Assembly (NCBI GenBank): GCA_008973525.1 | Contig: WACJ01000124.1 | Span: forward strand, 3,348,001 to 3,412,000 | Direction: 5' to 3' | Length of the DNA stretch: 64,000 bases | Origin: Stenopsyche tienmushanensis | Taxonomy: Eukaryota > Arthropoda > Insecta > Trichoptera > Stenopsychidae | In this document: positions 34,401-45,669 of the stretch, piece by piece | Position numbering within the stretch: the stretch's first letter is position 1 | How the letters are laid out: every line of letters starts with the position of its first letter | Program-made: the position numbers and the translations under genes | Notes under the pieces: generated by a model | Seen by the model: the letters and a program-made list of their open reading frames with translations, nothing else | Told to the model about the DNA's origin: nothing | Databases searched by the model: none

Positions 34401-34749
34401 TTTTAATTATAATTATTATAAATTTAATCTAATTTTTAGAATCAGATAGTGATACCATAGTGTCTGGTGGAGGCGGTGCACTGAGCTCGTTAGAAGGAAC
34501 CCCCCACGCATCCAAAGAAAACTCACCGCATTCCTCACCAAAGAAAATAGTGTCACCATCTTCAGTAAATTCAGAAAAATACGCAGACATCGTTTCTCCT
34601 CCTTATTCGCCAGAGCCTGAAGATTTAGCCAATTCGTCATTTTCACATCTGAGCCCTGCTAGTTCCTGCAGCACAATTATGACATGCGATGGACACATCT
34701 ATAGAAATGCTAGGAACGACATCGAGCCTTACATGCTTTATAAATCAAG
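31460..34749 (+). CDS. oxysterol-binding-protein-related protein, ORP1-like (5' part, 10 exons)
   Basis: A lipid-transfer protein expected at endosome-ER contacts. Exons: 31460-31604, 31683-31843, 31920-32117, 32187-32331, 32428-32573, 32646-32867, 32964-33242, 33648-33857, 34019-34091, 34440-34749; the phases all join, giving 629 codons plus 2 nt. Ankyrin repeats fill about residues 12-215 (LGWTPLHLATYFGQLD, AGDTPLHKAAFIGN, GNSCLHCAAYRGHTQ). A PH domain spans about 246-350, from FEGQILKRSRFLGWKTVW to EWMTAIKEH. A helical, Glu/Ala-rich coiled-coil-like segment is in exon 8. An FFAT-like motif DDEFYDAFN at 517-525, for VAP binding at the ER, is followed by a Ser/Pro-rich linker. This order is that of long ORP1. 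The sterol-binding domain with the family's EQVSHHPP signature is not seen; exon 10 ends at a good GTAAG donor, so it should lie beyond a long intron. The exon 2 donor GAA|GTTATT is weak. A mariner relic sits in intron 7. Confidence 0.88.
33345..33645 (+). pseudogene. mariner transposase remnant in ORP intron 7
   Basis: From 33500 the frame reads WPLRSCDLMFLDFFLWNLKP, then a stop and VYSYKLQKNNGFKVS. This is the PPRSCDLTPLDFFLWG...VY block around the third catalytic Asp of mariner-type transposases. GTCTTTCAATAGAACGAAAC at 33342 may be what is left of a terminal region. It is not part of the ORP coding sequence. Confidence 0.65.
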
Positions 34750-36050
34750 GTAAGATTCATTTATAATTGTCTTAAATTGAACATTTTTGTTGATGAAGTC
34801 TGTATTGATCAAACAATATTGCCAATTTATCAAAACAAGTATGATTACTTTATCATTTTATAATGTGATAAAGCTATAACTTTTAAAGTATGATTCTTAG
34901 ATACCTTCGACATCTGTAGCACTCTCATACAGTAAAATATATTCTCATCTCATTTAATTATTTCAGTTTAGTTTTACTCAATTATTTGTTGAATTTAATT
35001 AATAAAGCATCATTATAGTCCAATAAGGGTTTGATTTGGAAGCTCCGCATGCCGTATGGAATACGAATATGAAATATTCCAAATACAAAATTAACTGTAT
35101 TTTATTCAATTAAATCTTTAATACTATAAAATAACATCTGGATTATTATCCAAATACAAATACAATTTTGCTTGTAATATTTGTTATAATATAGATGTTT
35201 TAACACTATATTTAATTAGCATAAGTGTAAAGTTCTAAGTCTACTATTAGGTATATTTGCATACAAATATAAATTTATGCATTGCTGAATGCATGTGTAG
35301 CAATATTGTGACCTATACTGCCATACTTACTGTTTTTTTTTACACAATAAATTGTGCAATATTCAACAGTTTTATCGTTTTTGTGGTATGTTACTTATTA
35401 CCTTCATTGCTTTGAATATCCAAACCCAACAGGTTTTATATTAGGATACGCATATTTCATTTTCCATCCTTAAAGTCAATCATATTTTTGTTAAATATAG
35501 CAAATTTGAATTATTTTAAAAGCAAAAAGCGTCCATGAAACGAAGTTATCACATAGTTAAATTGTCAATACGTATTCATAAATGAAGTACATTTTGCACT
35601 AATCTCATATGAATATTAATGAGTCGTTCGATATTATGTATACAAATGCAGGCAATACTATTCATGCATAATATTAACCCAAATCATTCATGATTGAAAA
35701 ATGCAATTATGCATTTATTTTTAGCTTCATTAATTTCGCCTTTGATTATATTGAACACGCATTTGTCATAATTTTCGCCCCATTCATTAGCAAATTAATC
35801 ATCAATTGAGGATTTGGATGCTCTCCATCTATTTCGTTTCTATAAATAATTAGTATCCATACATTTTTGCCTTTTACAATCATTCAGTCGCTATTTAAAT
35901 GACACCTTTTTGTATCAGGTTTATATAGTAGGATAAATTCATCCTATTTTGATTATGCGATCGCAGTGATAAACATCTTTTAAATATTGTCATTTATAGC
36001 TGCTTATGATAAATATTATATGTACTGAATATAACAATGTTTTGAAAATT
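34750..36050. other. AT-rich stretch, presumed ORP intron 10
   Basis: No exon recognised. 35520-35880 is rich in TAAT, ATTA and TTCAT words and contains ATGCATAAT and AATTATGCATTT, the sort of sequence bound by homeodomain or POU factors. Enhancer function is only a suggestion. Confidence 0.35.
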
Positions 36051-36054
36051 GTTA

Positions 36055-36375
36055 TACTTCAATTAAGTTCCCGCGCTATAACTTTAAGCCACGTCTATCG
36101 AAGCCCTAGCCACCTTGTATCGATAGTAAACGATGTATATTTGATAATAATTGACATAAACTCCTTGTAGATAAAAGAAACAGCTTTGTAGATTTTAATT
36201 TAATTCCGGTATGTACAATTATTCACATTTCAAAAAAAAATATATTAATGTTCGCAACGTTGAAAGCTTGGTAGACTGTAATTTTCCTTATTAAAATTGT
36301 ATAAACACTGACTGAAACAGAAATTAGCTTTGTAGAAATGGGTGCGAAATTTCGGCCGCTGCCTCCCGTACTATA
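36055..36375 (+). repeat. interspersed repeat shared with 51950-52155
   Basis: AGCCACGTCTATCGAAGCCC, TTGTAGATAAAAGAAACAGC and TTTGTAGAAATGGGTGC are matched, with small changes, by 51950-52155 in the same orientation. Not coding. Confidence 0.7.
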
Positions 36376-36494
36376 TAAAGATCAGTTCGCTATCGACACC
36401 CAATATCAAGATCTTATAGACGCTATACTGCCATATTATACTAACAACACGAATCATGGGATAATCATGCAGTTTTGTCAAATTATATAATTTA

Positions 36495-36965
36495 AATGTT
36501 GAAATTTTTATCTAACAGAAAACGTACAATTCACCAGTACGACGAAGGCTACTAAATCGAGACATTCCGCCGAATCCCGGCGTAACTACTAATTGGCGAG
36601 CTTAGGCGACACCTAGGGGTAGTAACTGTTTAATCTATGTATACATATATATATACAGTACATATATGTTTTTCAAATTGTTATATTAACCTTTCCCTAC
36701 CGGTGATGTATTTACTACACCTCGACTCTAATAATGGGAATATCGATATGAAATATAATAGATACGGGGTTCAGATATTTTGCATTCCTCCATAATATAA
36801 TTACGCATCACATCAAAGTATTATAATATATAAGTATTCATCTGCAGCGACGGAAATAAATAATTTGTCGGGAATTCGGGAATTTTGTGAGTTTTAGTCC
36901 GCGTCTCAGCAGAAAGGAATTTTATCACTTACATTGATGGTGTTTGAAAATTATTGTATTTTTCT
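36495..36965 (+). repeat. partial copy of the hAT-N family
   Basis: Runs from TTGAAATTTTTATCTAACAG through GGCGAGCTTAGGCGACACC and CTACCGGTGATGTATTTAC to TCACTTACATTGATGGTGTT, parallel to 17208-17655. Both terminal repeats are absent. Confidence 0.85.
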
Positions 36966-37029
36966 TTCCAAGGTTCGTTAATTAACAGATTATTTTCCAT
37001 TTCTTCTTCTACATACGGGTTATGAATTT

Positions 37030-37640
37030 ACAATTTAAATTTCTTTCTAGAAAATGTCTATAATTTTAGAACTATCTCGCAGACTACAAAGATAATATAA
37101 ATAATTGTTTAAAGGTATAATAATTAAAACTGGAAATATATAATAATATCTTCTAATATATAAAAATTAATCTTTCTTTGTTCGTATTTAATGCGCATCC
37201 ATACCGTTCATCCGATTGCGATAAAACTTTGTCAACTTACTGTTTACACTTGCAGGAATAACATAGGCATACTAAAATATTGTATGGATGATAGTAATTT
37301 ATAAAACGAAAGTATATTGAATTTTCGGAATCCGCTAGTAAATAAATAGAACTCTATAAATATTTGCTACCCTCAAATATACTTAAAGAGATAACCTCAA
37401 TAAAATTCATAATAATGGCTTAAGGTTGTTAGCTGGTATTTGGGTTGATAATAATTCTGCATACAAATGATGAAGGTCACATATCAAATTCTCTTTCGTA
37501 TAAATACATATCGATAAAAGCGATATTTGCGAATCGGTTCAGTTTCGGTTTTCGTTTCGGCAAAAATAGCGGTTTAATCGGTTATCGATTTAAATCCGGT
37601 TCGAATCCCTTTCATCGGGAATATTTTTTTCATATTACCA
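37030..37640 (+). repeat. CGGTT-rich interspersed repeat (copy 3)
   Basis: Blocks at 37037-37146 and 37425-37625 match the two blocks of the copy at 10099-11000 in order and orientation, including CGGTTTTCGTTTCGGCAAAA. The GGTTCGAATCC inside is not a tRNA B box. Confidence 0.5.
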
Positions 37641-38231
37641 TTTATAAAATATTGTATGTGTATTGCCTTTTTTGATCGATTCGATTGATATACAGCAATA
37701 TCGCGTATTGAAATCGAACGAATATATTATTATGATATAATCTGAGATAATTGCGGTTGGATTATATATTTTTTGCTCTAAAAATGTATTATTGTTGTAT
37801 TGAAAAATGTGCGGAAAAATGAATTTATCAATGATATATCGAAATCAGATAAATTGAAAACCTCAAATAAAATAGGTCTTAAGTGCCATTTTTTGACCAA
37901 TATTTTACAACAGATTTTAAAATATTGGCGTTGTTATATGGAACGTATTTTTGGCGTTGAATCGATTTTGATTTTTTTGGCGCTTAGGACTTATTTCAAT
38001 TCCGGTATTCATATTGCGTAATATTACTACTTAAAGCGTTCGGAATTTAAATCGGTTTTTATAAGATCCAGAGCAGACGTACGATAGAGGTTTCGGACGT
38101 CAGAGGGCATTTGACCGGTTAAATATTTAATGAATCGACCCGGACTTAACCGGAGCAGTGGCGGAGTGCTCAGTATATTGCGCAATCTCGCTAGTAGTGA
38201 TTGAAAGCGCGCTTCGAGCTCTGGACCGTTC

Positions 38232-38345
38232 AGTGTGGCTCGGTGTCGCGTTCTGGCCGGTCGTTTTTGCTCACTTGCAAGTTGGTGTCATAATATTTGA
38301 CATGCGTGTCGGGTTTTGACATTTTCATCCCTAAGCAGTTTGCGG
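38232..38345 (+). promoter_or_regulatory. Inr/DPE core promoter and leader, gene unknown
   Basis: The initiator GTTCAGTG has its A at 38232. Exactly at +28 (38259-38264) lies GGTCGT, a full match to the DPE consensus RGWYVT. The region 38150-38300 is markedly GC- and CpG-rich in an AT-rich setting. The leader has no convincing long ORF: the first ATG at about 38303 opens only a few codons. A donor-like GCGGTAATG lies at about 38342. It may be a non-coding first exon of a + strand gene. Confidence 0.45.
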
Positions 38346-38559
38346 TAATGAAAAAAATTGACCAGAATGGTTGACTGACATATTTTTAATCCCCCGTCAC
38401 TAAAAGACATGATTGATGTTTTCCCCACACTGTATATACGGTAAAATGCACATTTAAATTTTTATGCGATGTTTTTGCGATGTTTTCGGATTGATTTCTT
38501 TCGACGTTATGATTTAGCCATCGACATCGAGGGCGATGCAATTCTTAAACGATTTCTTT

Positions 38560-38970
38560 GAAAACTCATTCAGCATGGAATTTATTTTATGTGCATGCAC
38601 CGCTTAGAACAATTAGAACACACATTTGTTTCAGATCAAACACACTTCCTGTCGATAATTTCAGCGGTACAAACACATTTGTCTCGCGATGCAAATATAA
38701 TCCGCGGACGGCAATAAATCCGATGGCATGAAATTCGCATTCATTCATGCCATATTTATTACAATATCATTTAAATGATTGCGCAATATTAATTATGCCA
38801 TTAGCCCAATTTCTTCGAGCGGAATATTTCAGCGTTACGACTCCACGTCTCGCATAATTACGCCATATTCGGGCTCGAAACAGTATCGCGCTTCAATTGA
38901 ATCGTACGTATTTATCGAAATTTATTTAAAATCGTGCACTGTGCGGTTTCCTCTGCGTTTGATTCGGATA
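38560..38970. promoter_or_regulatory. possible cis-regulatory segment
   Basis: Contains the POU octamer ATGCAAAT (38689), GGCAATAAATCCGATGGCAT, several ATTCATTC/CATTA words and CCATATTTATTAC. Composition is less AT-biased than the flanks. Some words recur at 44640-44700 (GCAATAAAATGG, TTTATGGCATTCG). No coding frame is convincing. Function is inference only. Confidence 0.25.
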
Positions 38971-39244
38971 TAAAACGGCAATCATTTTATTAACAACTCG
39001 AAGACCAATCCGAACTCTCCGGTACAATGTATCTAAATTTGGACGACAATGCTAATTAGGTCGTCGGATAAGTCATGTCCTTATTATGCAACGATTATAA
39101 TGCGTTGAGTATCGATTGGCTGATTAAATTCGTTCGATTTTTAATTGTCATTTGGCCATATGTCTTAGGTCATTTGACTATCGCGTTTGTGACCTGCATT
39201 CGTTTTAATTTTTTTATCGAAGTCTACATTCCAGCATTTTTTTA

Positions 39245-39450
39245 ATCAGTTGCTAAATCTTACTGTTTTTATATCCCTCTTTATTCCAATCCAAATTCTT
39301 CCTTTGTCTAATACAAATGTATCTAAAATAATGTGCTTTATCATTTTTAGTGATGACAATTTGATTTTTTAAATCTGTAAGTTGAACATGTCTTACGCGA
39401 TTAAAGGCCTTTTCAAAGTCTATAAAACAAATATAGTAATCAATCAATTT
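39245..39450 (-). pseudogene. LINE reverse-transcriptase fragment (motif A)
   Basis: On -, DYYICFIDFEKAFNRVRH followed by VQLTDLKNQIV is RT motif A of a non-LTR element (FxDFxKAFDxV). The second Asp is Asn. The frame breaks after LDWNKEGYKN. It may come from the same family as 29150-29530, as the parts do not overlap. Confidence 0.7.
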
Positions 39451-39661
39451 ATGAGCTTAAATATATTGCCATTCAACAGTTTTGATTACAAAAAAATACA
39501 CAGAGTAAGATCAGATGAGCAGGAAGATTATTCAAGCATATTATGCCTTTGTCGTCCATAAAATGCTTCATCGAAATCATTTTTCTGTTTGACCCTTTAT
39601 TGGCTCATTTTCACTCCATATGCAACTTATTCTTTCAAAAGTACGACTTAAATTGAAAATC

Positions 39662-40282
39662 GTGACGCTCGGGATTGAAATTTTTATCTAACAGAAATCA
39701 TACACTTCACCAGTACGCTGAAAGCTACTAAATCGAGACATTCCCGCCGAAATCTGGACGTTTGGAAACAGTGGCATAACTACTAATTAGCGAGCTTAGG
39801 CGACACCTGGGGGGCAGTAACTGTCTAATCTATGCATACATATATACAGTACATATATGTTTTTAAAATTGTTATATTAACCTTTCCCTACCGGTGATGT
39901 ATTTACTACACCTCGACTCTATAAATGGGAATATCGATATGAAATATAATAGATACGGAATTCAGAATTTTTGTATTCCTCCGTAATATGATTACAAATC
40001 ACATCGAAGTATTATAGTGTATAAATATTCATTTGCAGCGGCGGAAATAAATAATTTGTTAGGAAATCGGGAATTTAGCTAGTTTTAGTCCGTGTCTTAG
40101 CAGAAAGGAATTTTGTCAGTCATATTGATGGTGTTATACGAAAATCAACTCGAACTAGCATTTAAATATCTGATGATGACACCTCCAACGAGTGTGGAGG
40201 CTAAGCATGTTTGAGAACCGGTGGTCTAATACAATCCCGAAATCCCGGGATTGAAATTTTGGCTTCGGGATTGGATTCCCTA
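39662..40282 (+). repeat. nearly full copy of the hAT-N family
   Basis: The core runs in the same order as 17200-17740 and then directly to the right TIR: CGGGATTGGATTCCCTA ends at 40282. The left TIR is cut back to CGGGATTG. ATCGTGAC at the left and ATCGTGTG at the right could be a decayed 8-bp duplication. 40160-40200 in frame gives KYLMMTPPTSVEAKHV, the hAT dimerisation-type motif. Confidence 0.85.
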
Positions 40283-40393
40283 ATCGTGTGTATAAAATAT
40301 CTGGATTTGAGTCTGAATCTTTTTTAATAAGAATCCAGGATTTAACACACTATATAAATACTTGGTACATTATTTTGCATTTATTTTCAAATA

Positions 40394-41127
40394 TCAGGTC
40401 AGTCTAAAGGTTTTTCGAATTTTTTCGTCGTTTGACTAATGCATTAGTCAATCTGTCATCAACTTTCGTAAACATCTGACGCATATTAGTACCCATAGAA
40501 AATGAATATCGATAATCAATACAATCATGTGGCGAATCTGCCAGATATATCAGTGTAAGGACTGCTCAGAAATGGTTTAAAAATATTAAAGTTGAACAAA
40601 GCAGCATTTATGTTAAACCCCATTCAGGACGTCCTGTTAATTTTGATAACGACGTTATTAAAAATATTGTGGAGTCCAAACCACAATTAACAATGGATCA
40701 GATTGCAGAAAAGATGGTTTCATCTCATGAAAGATTTTTTCGTAATTTAAAAGAGATTGAGAAAGTATCCAAGCTTGTGTACCACATGAGCTATCCGAAT
40801 CCAATTGTCAGGCAACGAATAAACATCTGCACTTTCCTTTTATCGCGCATCGAAAGAGCCATTTTTTTACTGTTTGAACAGGTGACGAAGAATCGATTAC
40901 TTATTATAACGTCACAAGAAAAAGACTGTGCAGATAAGCAGCTAATTCCAACAGCAAAGGTGTCTTTACACCCTAAAAAATGTTTAGTGGGATATGTATG
41001 GTGTGATTTATTATGATCTGTTAAAACCAAATCAAATTAATAATGCAAACAGTGTCGTTAAATTGTGTTTTATTTACACTCTTTAAATTTATTCCAAAAA
41101 TGCGCATAAACTTTTGGACTAACCTGA
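40394..41127 (+). mobile_element. internally deleted mariner with both terminal repeats
   Basis: The left end TATCAGGTCAGTCTAAAGG (TA at 40392) and the right end, read inverted, TATCAGGTTAGTCCAAAAG (TA at 41128) form TIRs with TA duplications. The ORF remnant starts with the HTH part RTAQKWFKNIKVEQSS and HSGRP, continues with ESKPQLTMDQIAEKM, and jumps to SLHPKKCLVGYVWCD and YDLLKPNQ. The DDE core from the second Asp on is gone, giving about 734 bp instead of about 1.3 kb. Confidence 0.85.
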
Positions 41128-41134
41128 TATATAT

Positions 41135-42325
41135 CATCTTAATTTTTTAAGTTTTTGTCCAAGATTATTATTTGTCATCCACTTTTGACCCATATCTTGT
41201 GAGTTGATTCACATAAGCGCTGTCTCGTTATTTAATAGCCATATGTCGTATAATATTAAATGCGAATGCTTTGCGACAATAAAAAAGGGATAGCACTTTA
41301 TCGACAGCCCAATACATCAGCGTCCATTGATTTAGGGGGTTAAATTCGATTCGGAAAACGTATTTCATGCTCGTAATTCGAATTTGAAACTCTTATAAAC
41401 GTATCCATTATATAAATCGCATGTAATAAACGCTTTTACTATATCAGTATTGAACGCTGCCTTACTTACAGTGAACGTAAGTATCGTCATAAAAAGTGAT
41501 GGGTGACAATGGCGCATCGTTACGGTGTTAGTATCTACAATCCGGAAAATTTAAAGAGCATATAGTAAAGGTTGGATATGGGTGTTTATTAATGTTTATA
41601 AATGGACAGTTTGAAATTGATGTTCTTATATATGAATATTCAACAGCCAAATTCGCAGTCGGCGTACGTCGTCTGGTATAATTCTTTTCCAAAGAGCCAT
41701 CATTGTGTACCTTTTTCAGCACAGTGTGCAATAGAATTAATTGTGTACATGTTGAGCATCGTCGACAGTCACATGTTGCTGTTGACTTTAATTCGTGACA
41801 TTGACATCTTTATCGCATACATAAATGAGCTGAAAGCCATTGATTAAATCTCGGATAGCGCGAGGAAAAATGCTGAGATTAAAATGGATTTTTCGCGATT
41901 TTTAACCGCTTTTGAAAAATTTGTCTCTCGTAAAAGCGACATTAAAATCGTTTGAACTAGGGCCTTCTTTTAAAATATGTTGAAGCAATTGGCATCATGT
42001 GCATACATATGATTGCTGTATATGATATGGAAATTTTCCATTTCGTAGAAACGTCCACAATGAAGTGCAAATACAAATTAGAATGCTATATTTTGTTAAA
42101 GTTTTGATTAAAAATATCGGAAGACATTTCGTTGATTTAAATTAACCATCAATAATGCAGCAATGTCCTTAGATGATTTTTATCTTGAATATTAAAATAG
42201 GGCGGTAGAATACTATTGATCTTTTTGGGTAATACGATTTATTGCATATTTTGTAAAATAATTAATTTATAGTGAGATATTAAGCTGTTAGAGGAGCATC
42301 GACATACATGTATGTCCGGAATTCT
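41135..42325. other. non-coding stretch
   Basis: No gene recognised. Opposed ORFs at 41528-41847 look like chance. Confidence 0.35.
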
Positions 42326-42334
42326 CATGTCCCA

Positions 42335-42590
42335 AAAAGAGCACTCTTGCACATTGAAGCTCGGAGACAGACAGAGAAAGAGAGAACTTAGCGCAGTTCG
42401 GGAGACTGAGACGGATAGCTTCCTCACATGCATCGCATGATTGTATAGATCGTTAAGCCCAAATTTATCGACTTATAATGATTTCGATTTCAAGTGTGTT
42501 ATTTGTTTACGCAAAGAAACGACCGAATATTGTGTGTTATCGAGAGTGTTTGTTTATTTAACTGCTTGCCGTTCTTCTCTGCGTGTTGAA
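42335..42590 (+). repeat. interspersed repeat, inverted partner of 46650-46930
   Basis: TTGTATAGATCGTTAAGCCC, AAATTTATCGACTTATAATG and AAACGACCGAATATTGTGTG are matched in reverse complement at 46670-46790. The left side is a purine-rich run (GAGACAGACAGAGAAAGAG). A third, short inverted piece is at 43878-43945. Confidence 0.75.
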
Positions 42591-42599
42591 TAAGTCTTT

Positions 42600-43200
42600 G
42601 TTCAATTATCTTTTCCTTCTAAAGGAGGAGCAAATGAATCGATTTTTTGTGCATTGTTTATGTAAAGAAATGACGTGGTCTTGTATGCACTATCAAGTGT
42701 TCATTTACAATTGATTCTGCCTCGAATTGAAGATTGTCTTACGCTGATTAGGAAGCTGACAGAAAGTAATCGGCGTAAAGCGATTATGACATCAACGACT
42801 TCATCGATTTTAAATTTGCTCGCTCCTCAACAGGTTAAGACAATATCTAGCCTCACCCGCACGCGAATCCAATCAGTGGCGTTTTATGCCAGTCTCAACA
42901 CAGTCTTTCATCTTGATCTTATTTTGAATATTGCCATTTCTACACGCATATCGAACTACATCTTAATTAAAATGAAATATTTGACTCATCTCACATTCGC
43001 CCCAATGGCTTAAATAATCAGATTGACCTAATTATATAATTAAATGCGTTTGATAAATATATTTTATTTATTCAATCTGACAATGTTTATTAATTTATTG
43101 ATTTTCATGATAGAATGAATGAGTTATGAATTCATTGTTATTCTAAAATTCTTGGTGAACTAGCATAAATCCCAAGTAAGGGTCCCAATCGAATATTCGA
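42600..43200. other. no confident gene
   Basis: A 112-codon + frame at 42675-43013 includes EDCLTLIRKLTESNRRK and reaches a GTTAAG donor-like site after LLAPQQ. I do not recognise it and rate coding potential as low. Confidence 0.25.
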
Positions 43201-43205
43201 ATATA

Positions 43206-43880
43206 TTAGGTTGTACCATAAGTTTCTTTCGCAAATGAACACAGATCTAATCATAGCCATGGTTGAAGAAAACCTGCGATATACTGTTCGCGAAATAGCT
43301 AACAAGTTAGAAATTCCACGAACATTCGTCCATAATCATCTGACAAAATTGGGCTACATCAATCGTTCAGATGTGTGGTTTCCTCATGAACTGACTGACT
43401 CAAATAAACTTCAGCGTATTTCAATATGCGATCTTCCAACGATATAATAATAAACCTTTTTTGAAGAGACTTGTCACAGGAGATGAAAGTTGGATACTCT
43501 ATGAAAATATTCAACGTAAACGGTCTTGAACCAAGGGTACAGAAGCTTTAACTGCAGCTAAAACTGGCTTACTTCCAAAAAAAGTTTTGCTGTGCATTTG
43601 GTGGGACTGGAATGGGGTAGTTTATTATGAGCTACTTCAACAAGATGAAACGATCAATTCAACAAAATATTGTTTCCGACTAGACAATTTAAAGGATGCA
43701 ATTGCCAGAAAACGGCCAGAATTAGCGAACAGACGAGGCGTTGTTTTACATCACGATAACGCCAGACCTCATGTGTCTTTGCTCGTCAGAAATAAATTAT
43801 TATCATTTGACTGGAATGTTTTACCTCATCTACCCTGTTCAATATTTTGCTAACAAACCTGGGAAATTTTTGCGCTACGT
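43206..43880 (+). pseudogene. mariner element, broken, right end deleted
   Basis: Begins with the terminal repeat TTAGGTTGTACCATAAGTTT. HTH part: IANKLEIPRTFVHNHLTKLG. Catalytic part: VTGDESWILYENIQ with the first Asp, then a stop where KRSW is expected, then LCIWWDWNGVVYYELLQQ and LHHDNARPHVSLLVRNK with the second Asp. After LPHLPCS the sequence jumps to the QQTWEI region, so the third Asp block is deleted. It is the same family as 59356-60090 but with different damage. Confidence 0.88.
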
Positions 43881-43984
43881 TCTTTCTCTGTCTGTCTCCG
43901 AGCTCGATGTACAAGATGGGTTCTTTCTAAATAGTGGAGGAGGAGTCCCAGGCCCTGTGATAGTACTTCTTTAGGGGTTAAGGA

Positions 43985-45280
43985 ACAATTGAAAATAGGA
44001 GATTTATACGAAATTAATTAGTTTCACAAAGAAATAGACTGATTGAAAAGTTAACTGGACGTAGAGACTTCACTCCGGATATCCTAATACAGATCACCGA
44101 ACCGATTTTACGTGACTTCAACTAAATATAAAATGAACGAGATAAAAGCTCCATATGAGCAAGATACTAAAAAAATACATAAAAACGTTCCCAAATTGTA
44201 TATGATAATTTTTAGTATTTGCCACTCGAATTGAGGATTACACGTGTATATATTATATTAATGTATAGAAATCAGCCACACGAAGAGTCCTTACGTATGA
44301 AACTTTGACAGTATCGACAAGCATTACGTTCCAAGAGCTGGATTTCAAAGGCTTTATAAAGGGCAATTCTGACAAGCGGCGGAAGCAGAAAGCGAAGAGA
44401 AGAGCCCAAGATAGAAGTGTTAAAAAATAATGACACGCGGAATATGACTCGTTCCAGCCAATTTCATTCAGAAAACGAGCCAGAAAAACGTGTCACATAT
44501 AAGTTCAAACATTTTATGAATATCAAGCGAAAGCATTGATTAATTTCGGGAATTCAATACGCGGCGACCGGAGGCGAACAACAACAAAAAAAAACCAAAA
44601 AGAACATATCGTTTTATGATATAATTTCGAATGAACCCAATTATCCCGCCGCAATAAAATGGAAACAGCACAGTTGGATTAAATTTATGGCATTCGTATA
44701 CATAATAAGGCATCGGATGGCGACTCTTATTAGTTTTTCATGCTTTGCCCGAAATATAGAAATCCAATGACCATAAAGTGATTCTTCAACCGAAAGCGAT
44801 AGCCTCATTCCGCCTCAACGAGTCCATGCCTAAATATCATATGCTGAGGTCTACGTTGAAATTGTTGTGTAATAAAAGGGTAATTTTATTCATTGAGTAA
44901 AATTGGTTAAAGTGCCTCTGAAAAGGTCGATTATTGGCGACCTGAAGTGGTTCGTTGGTGCGGGAGGTGGCAGATGTCCGAAACAGCGCATGCGCAAATA
45001 AGGGGAACAGAAATCGCGTCATATTTAAATAGTGTCGCTTTGAAACCAAGTAATATATTTTAATGATTCATATAAATTTGTATGTGCACAAATTTATCCG
45101 AATAATTGTATCCTTACTGAATCATATGCGGTGAGCAATAAAAAACCACCACATGAACTATTCATTTTCTATAAAAATCTCCTATGGAGATCGTCTATAT
45201 TAAGTAACAGATACTTTAAGAAAAATAAATTTTGAATTGATTCCAGAAATGCATTACAGCTTCAACGATACACGTTTCCC
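43985..45280. other. non-coding stretch
   Basis: No gene recognised. 44500-44760 has moderate GC and shares GCAATAAAATGG and TTTATGGCATTCG-like words with 38700-38760. Confidence 0.35.
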
Positions 45281-45289
45281 AGGAGTAAT

Positions 45290-45580
45290 TACTTTAATTG
45301 TCTTGCACTCTGTTTTTTTATTGGAGCAAACAATATAGTCCCGTTTTCTTCCTCCCCTGTTAATAACATATTGCTTGTTTTTAAGTTTATTATCTCAGGA
45401 TTGATTTGCAAAAAATTCAAAAAATCGCATTTAATTTGATCGTTAAAAAGTTTTACGCACTTGTAATAATAAGCCACAGGTTTTTGAAGTGAAACTTCTA
45501 TAGATGCGGTAGGGCAAATTGGTTCGAATGTCACTAAAAATGAAACTCCAACCTTATACTCTCTTCGTGTCTGTCGCATA
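45290..45580 (-). pseudogene. piggyBac C-terminal fragment
   Basis: In one - frame 45400-45300 reads LKNKQYVINRGGRKRD then YIVCSNKKTECKTI, the basic stretch and first CxxC of a piggyBac tail, like 4690-4890. The 96-codon open frame over it is a different, out-of-frame reading. The upstream part is duplicated at 51065. Confidence 0.55.
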
Positions 45581-45665
45581 CATCATATGTGCTACGCGCA
45601 TGCGCCGTTTCGTCAACCACTACACCAGTAGCAAGCCGATTTTATTATATATTACACAACACCCA
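45470..45665 (+). repeat. interspersed repeat shared with 51065-51310
   Basis: GAAGTGAAACTTCTATAGA, GAAACTCCAACC, CTCTTCGTGTCTGTCGC, CAACCACTACACCAGTAGCA and TTTTATTATATATTACACAA all recur in order at 51065-51310. It overlaps the upstream side of a piggyBac remnant, so it is probably the element's 5' region. Confidence 0.7.
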
Positions 45666-45669
45666 GCTT

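Noticed and set aside
37598..37608. GGTTCGAATCC, a possible tRNA B box
   Set aside because: No A box, no cloverleaf and no pairing acceptor stem at the right distance; it sits in the CGGTT-rich repeat.
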